7,817 nucleotides of DNA from positions 1 to 7,817 of the forward strand of contig SXPO01000070.1 of NCBI GenBank assembly GCA_005793285.1, written 5' to 3'. Numbering within the stretch: position 1 is the stretch's first letter; each line of letters opens with the position of its first letter. The notes under the pieces were generated by a model. That model saw only the letters and a program-made list of their open reading frames with translations, searched no databases and was not told where the DNA came from. Made by a program: the position numbers and the translations under genes. Below, one piece after another: positions 6,003 to 7,817 of this stretch. Origin of the DNA: Nitrospiraceae bacterium. GTDB taxonomy: Bacteria; Nitrospirota; Nitrospiria; Nitrospirales; Nitrospiraceae.

Positions 6003-6614
6003 TCACACCGGAGATGCCTTGACGGTGCTCTCCCATTTAGTGCCGACGATCTGCAGCTTTGGATGAGACACCAGACAATGCCATACCACCGCCTGAAAGG
6101 CTTCAGTATGGGGCGTCACATAGGCGGCGTTGATGGTGGGGACGACGACCACCGCATCCCCCACTTTCTTGGTGTACCCTCCCTGTCGGCCCACCACGCC
6201 AAAGACTTTCATCCCTCGCCCCTTCGCTTCATCAAGCGCACGAACCAGATTGGCGCTGATGTTTTTCGCCGCATCGCCGCCGCCTACGGAAAATATGAAT
6301 ACGGCGTCGTCCTTATCTGCCCGGCTCCCTTTCAGCCAGCCAGCAAACACCGTATCCCACCCTTCATCGTTCGTGCGCGCGGTAAGCTCCGAGACATTGT
6401 CCACCGGCGTATAGGCTTCAATGCCGCACAATTTCCGAAAGTCATTCACGGCATGGCTACAATTCGCAGCACTCCCACCCACCCCTAAGAGGAATAGCCT
6501 GCCACCCCGGTCGCGCAGAGCAGCAAGGCCTTCAGCAATGCGCTCAATCATTTCATAGTCAATGCGCTCAGTGATCTGGGCAGCCTCGGCAAAATACAAC
6601 TTGGCATGAGACAT
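6003..6614 (-). CDS. GmhA-like SIS-domain phosphosugar isomerase (putative sedoheptulose 7-phosphate isomerase)
   Basis: 203 residues, near the size of GmhA (about 190-200). An N-terminal helical part (1-37) precedes one SIS domain. Seen: FLLGVGGSAANCSH (41-54) with the phosphate-binding GGS, the second phosphate loop FSVGGGDAAKN (108-118) where GmhA usually has STSGNSAN, KVFGVVGRQGG (136-146), and the C-terminal helix HTEAFQAVVWH (169-179). GmhA converts sedoheptulose 7-phosphate to D-glycero-D-manno-heptose 7-phosphate, the first committed step of heptose activation, in the cytoplasm. The HAD, transaldolase and HldE-like neighbours support this role. The SHAVNDF segment replaces the Glu-containing FAEE region of E. 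coli GmhA, so catalytic detail may differ. The start ATG has a strong AGGAGG 9 nt upstream. It is probably the first gene of the transcription unit, after a 108-bp gap. A related phosphosugar isomerase is the alternative. Confidence 0.85.
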   Translation of the reverse strand: MSHAKLYFAEAAQITERIDYEMIERIAEGLAALRDRGGRLFLLGVGGSAANCSHAVNDFRKLCGIEAYTPVDNVSELTARTNDEGWDTVFAGWLKGSRADKDDAVFIFSVGGGDAAKNISANLVRALDEAKGRGMKVFGVVGRQGGYTKKVGDAVVVVPTINAAYVTPHTEAFQAVVWHCLVSHPKLQIVGTKWESTVKASPV

Positions 6615-6623
6615 CTCGTACTT

Positions 6624-6629
6624 CCTCCT
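6624..6629 (-). promoter_or_regulatory. Strong Shine-Dalgarno AGGAGG of the SIS isomerase gene
   Basis: A full AGGAGG lies 9 nt before the ATG at 6614. It is the strongest ribosome-binding site in the window and fits this gene being the lead cistron of the heptose operon. Confidence 0.7.
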
Positions 6630-6651
6630 AGACCTTCAAATAAACGTGGCA

Positions 6652-6680
6652 TTTCTAGCATAACTCCAGGACCTTATCAA
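6652..6680 (-). promoter_or_regulatory. Candidate sigma70-type promoter of the heptose operon
   Basis: On the minus strand TTGATA (6680-6675) matches the -35 consensus at 5 of 6 positions. After a 17-bp spacer, TAGAAA (6657-6652) matches the -10 consensus at 4 of 6 and is preceded by TGC, an extended -10 feature. Transcription would start near 6645, about 30 nt before the SIS start codon. The position in the only sizeable gap upstream of the packed genes supports it, but such matches also arise by chance. Confidence 0.4.
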
Positions 6681-6722
6681 GGAGCCTGCGGCTCAAATGA
6701 TTGCATTCACTGAGGAAACCCT

Positions 6723-7817
6723 TCACCTCTCATGCTTGATCATGCCCACGACATATTCCGCAAAGGGAGCAGACGAGGTGAAGGCCGGTGACACGGCGTT
6801 GAGGAGGTGAGTGGACCGAGGCCCTGGCTCAATCACAAAGTCGCTGAGCAGCTCAGCCTTTCTTGTATCGACCAATTGAGCACGAATTCCAGGTTCTTTA
6901 CCGGTGAGCAGGTCGCCCGACTCAAACCCCACCGCCAACGCCTCCGCTTCTCGACAAAATCCGGAACGAGAAATTTTCGCCAGCTCCCCCAAGGCGATGG
7001 ATCGAAAATGGTCCCGGTTTCTGCCGAACAGTCGCAGCAAATACTTGACCATCGCCATTCCATCTGACGCATTGGCCCCTGCCAGGCCTCGGTACTGTTC
7101 CCTGCCGAGCAATGGAAGCGCTGATGGCCCTACCGTCACTTCTCCCTCTGGCCGGCGGGTGAAGTGCACACCTAAAAACGGATTCCTGAGGTCCGGCACC
7201 GGGTAAATATTCCCTCTTACCTGCACCCTTGACTCCGGCCTGAGCCGGTAAAATTGTCCACGGAACGGCAGGATGCGATAGTGCGTGCCCACGTCGAAAG
7301 CATGAGCAATCCGATCTGCGAACAACCCCGCGCAATTGACAAGGTGCCCATAGGAAATCTGCCCTTGCGAGGTCCTCACACCACCGGCGCCTTCTCGCGA
7401 CTGCCAGACACAGTTCAACTGGAACTCCACTCCCTCTTGTATCGCGTCAGCCACGATCGCTGCCATGACCCGCTGCGGATTCACGACGGCCGTATCCTTC
7501 ACATATAACGCCTGCCCGACGGTTTTCGCACAGGGTTCGATCTCTTTGAGCGCCTGCTCGTCGACCAGATCCACGCGGACGCCGTTTGCGAGCGAACGTG
7601 CATGCAACTCGTGCAAGGCCGGCAGCTCCGCAGCCGTTCGCGCGACGATGACTTTCCCATTATCGTTCAGCGGGATCCCCTTCAGCCCGCAATATTCGCG
7701 CATCCGGCGATTACCCTCTATGCATAACCGCGCCTTCAGCGTGCCTGCCTTGTAATAGACCCCTGCATGGAGGACTCCGCTGTTTCTCCCGCTGGCATGT
7801 TGACCGGCAGCCGTTTC
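6723..7817 (-). CDS. lhgO: L-2-hydroxyglutarate oxidase-like FAD-dependent oxidoreductase (N-terminus cut by window edge)
   Basis: 364 residues are visible, open to the right edge. They begin inside the conserved segment that reads HASGRNSGVLHAGVYY followed by KARLCIEGNRRM, a hallmark of the LhgO/LhgD (YgaF) branch of the DAO superfamily. Other landmarks: GKVIVA, NCAGLFADRIA (FAD-domain strand), LPFRGQFYRL, YPVPDLRNPFLGVHFT, VTVGPSALP, and a C-terminal block running from DFVIEPG through LLNAVSPAFTSSAPFAEYV. E. coli LhgD is about 420 residues, so the missing part is roughly 30-50 residues including the GxGxxG dinucleotide motif. Family reaction: oxidation of L-2-hydroxyglutarate to 2-oxoglutarate with FAD, passing electrons to oxygen or the membrane quinone pool. 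The frame ends 108 bp before the SIS gene on the same strand. Linkage to heptose genes is unexpected and could mean metabolite repair, a different 2-hydroxyacid or sugar-acid substrate, or mere adjacency. Confidence 0.88.
   Translation of the reverse strand, partial: ETAAGQHASGRNSGVLHAGVYYKAGTLKARLCIEGNRRMREYCGLKGIPLNDNGKVIVARTAAELPALHELHARSLANGVRVDLVDEQALKEIEPCAKTVGQALYVKDTAVVNPQRVMAAIVADAIQEGVEFQLNCVWQSREGAGGVRTSQGQISYGHLVNCAGLFADRIAHAFDVGTHYRILPFRGQFYRLRPESRVQVRGNIYPVPDLRNPFLGVHFTRRPEGEVTVGPSALPLLGREQYRGLAGANASDGMAMVKYLLRLFGRNRDHFRSIALGELAKISRSGFCREAEALAVGFESGDLLTGKEPGIRAQLVDTRKAELLSDFVIEPGPRSTHLLNAVSPAFTSSAPFAEYVVGMIKHER

Larger units (their letters stand above)
6615..6722. other. 108-bp intergenic region upstream of the heptose operon
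   Basis: This is the gap between the FAD oxidoreductase stop and the SIS start. It holds the candidate promoter and ribosome-binding site listed separately. It also has a short 5-bp stem (6682-6686 with 6690-6694, triloop) just upstream of the -35 element, which lacks a U-tract and is not a convincing terminator. Nothing else is evident. Confidence 0.6.

Noticed and set aside
5998..6036. Longer HAD phosphatase starting at ATG 6036
   Set aside because: The extra 13 residues overlap the SIS gene and have no family counterpart. The HAD motif normally begins within about 10 residues of the N-terminus, as from the ATG at 5997.
6682..6694. Possible terminator hairpin (5-bp GC-rich stem, triloop) after the FAD oxidoreductase gene
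   Set aside because: The stem is short and no T-run follows on the minus strand. It abuts the candidate -35 element instead.
1..7817. Mobile elements, phage genes, CRISPR arrays, toxin-antitoxin or other defence genes
   Set aside because: No transposase, integrase, direct-repeat array or such protein motifs are seen on either strand. Every long convincing frame is a metabolic enzyme.

Overview
All eight genes I can support lie on the minus strand, so transcription runs from high to low coordinates. They form a sugar-nucleotide gene cluster centred on what looks like a nucleotide-activated heptose pathway, of the kind that supplies LPS, capsule or another surface glycan. The set points to a Gram-negative-type bacterium. 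Base composition looks moderately GC-rich. A Nitrospirota-like host is a weak guess from general resemblance only, because the window holds no rRNA or phylogenetic marker. No glycosyltransferase, transporter, tRNA, CRISPR array or mobile element is visible.

Layout in transcription order. (1) 7817-6723: an L-2-hydroxyglutarate oxidase-like FAD enzyme whose N-terminus lies outside the window. (2) 6722-6615: a 108-bp gap with a candidate sigma70-type promoter and a strong Shine-Dalgarno sequence. (3) 6614-2672: five tightly packed genes, namely a GmhA-like SIS isomerase, a GmhB-like HAD phosphatase, a short transaldolase and two extended-SDR epimerase/dehydratases. (4) 2675-1116: a bifunctional HldE-like protein with nucleotidyltransferase and PfkB kinase domains, overlapping the preceding gene by 4 nt. 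(5) 1115-925: a 191-bp non-coding gap with a striking purine/pyrimidine-asymmetric inverted repeat. (6) 924-1: a Gfo/Idh/MocA-type sugar oxidoreductase that runs off the left edge.

Inferred logic: transaldolase can make sedoheptulose 7-phosphate. The SIS protein would isomerise it to a heptose 7-phosphate, the PfkB domain would phosphorylate C1, the HAD phosphatase would remove the 7-phosphate, and the HxGH nucleotidyltransferase domain would activate the sugar. One or both SDR enzymes would then epimerise, oxidise or dehydrate the nucleotide sugar. The Gfo/Idh/MocA enzyme may add another redox step.

Three features depart from the textbook pathway. The HldE-like protein has its two domains in the opposite order to E. 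coli HldE. The GmhB-like protein keeps only two of the four usual zinc-loop ligands. The SIS protein differs from GmhA around the expected catalytic Glu. Together they suggest a lineage-specific variant of heptose activation whose product cannot be named from sequence alone.
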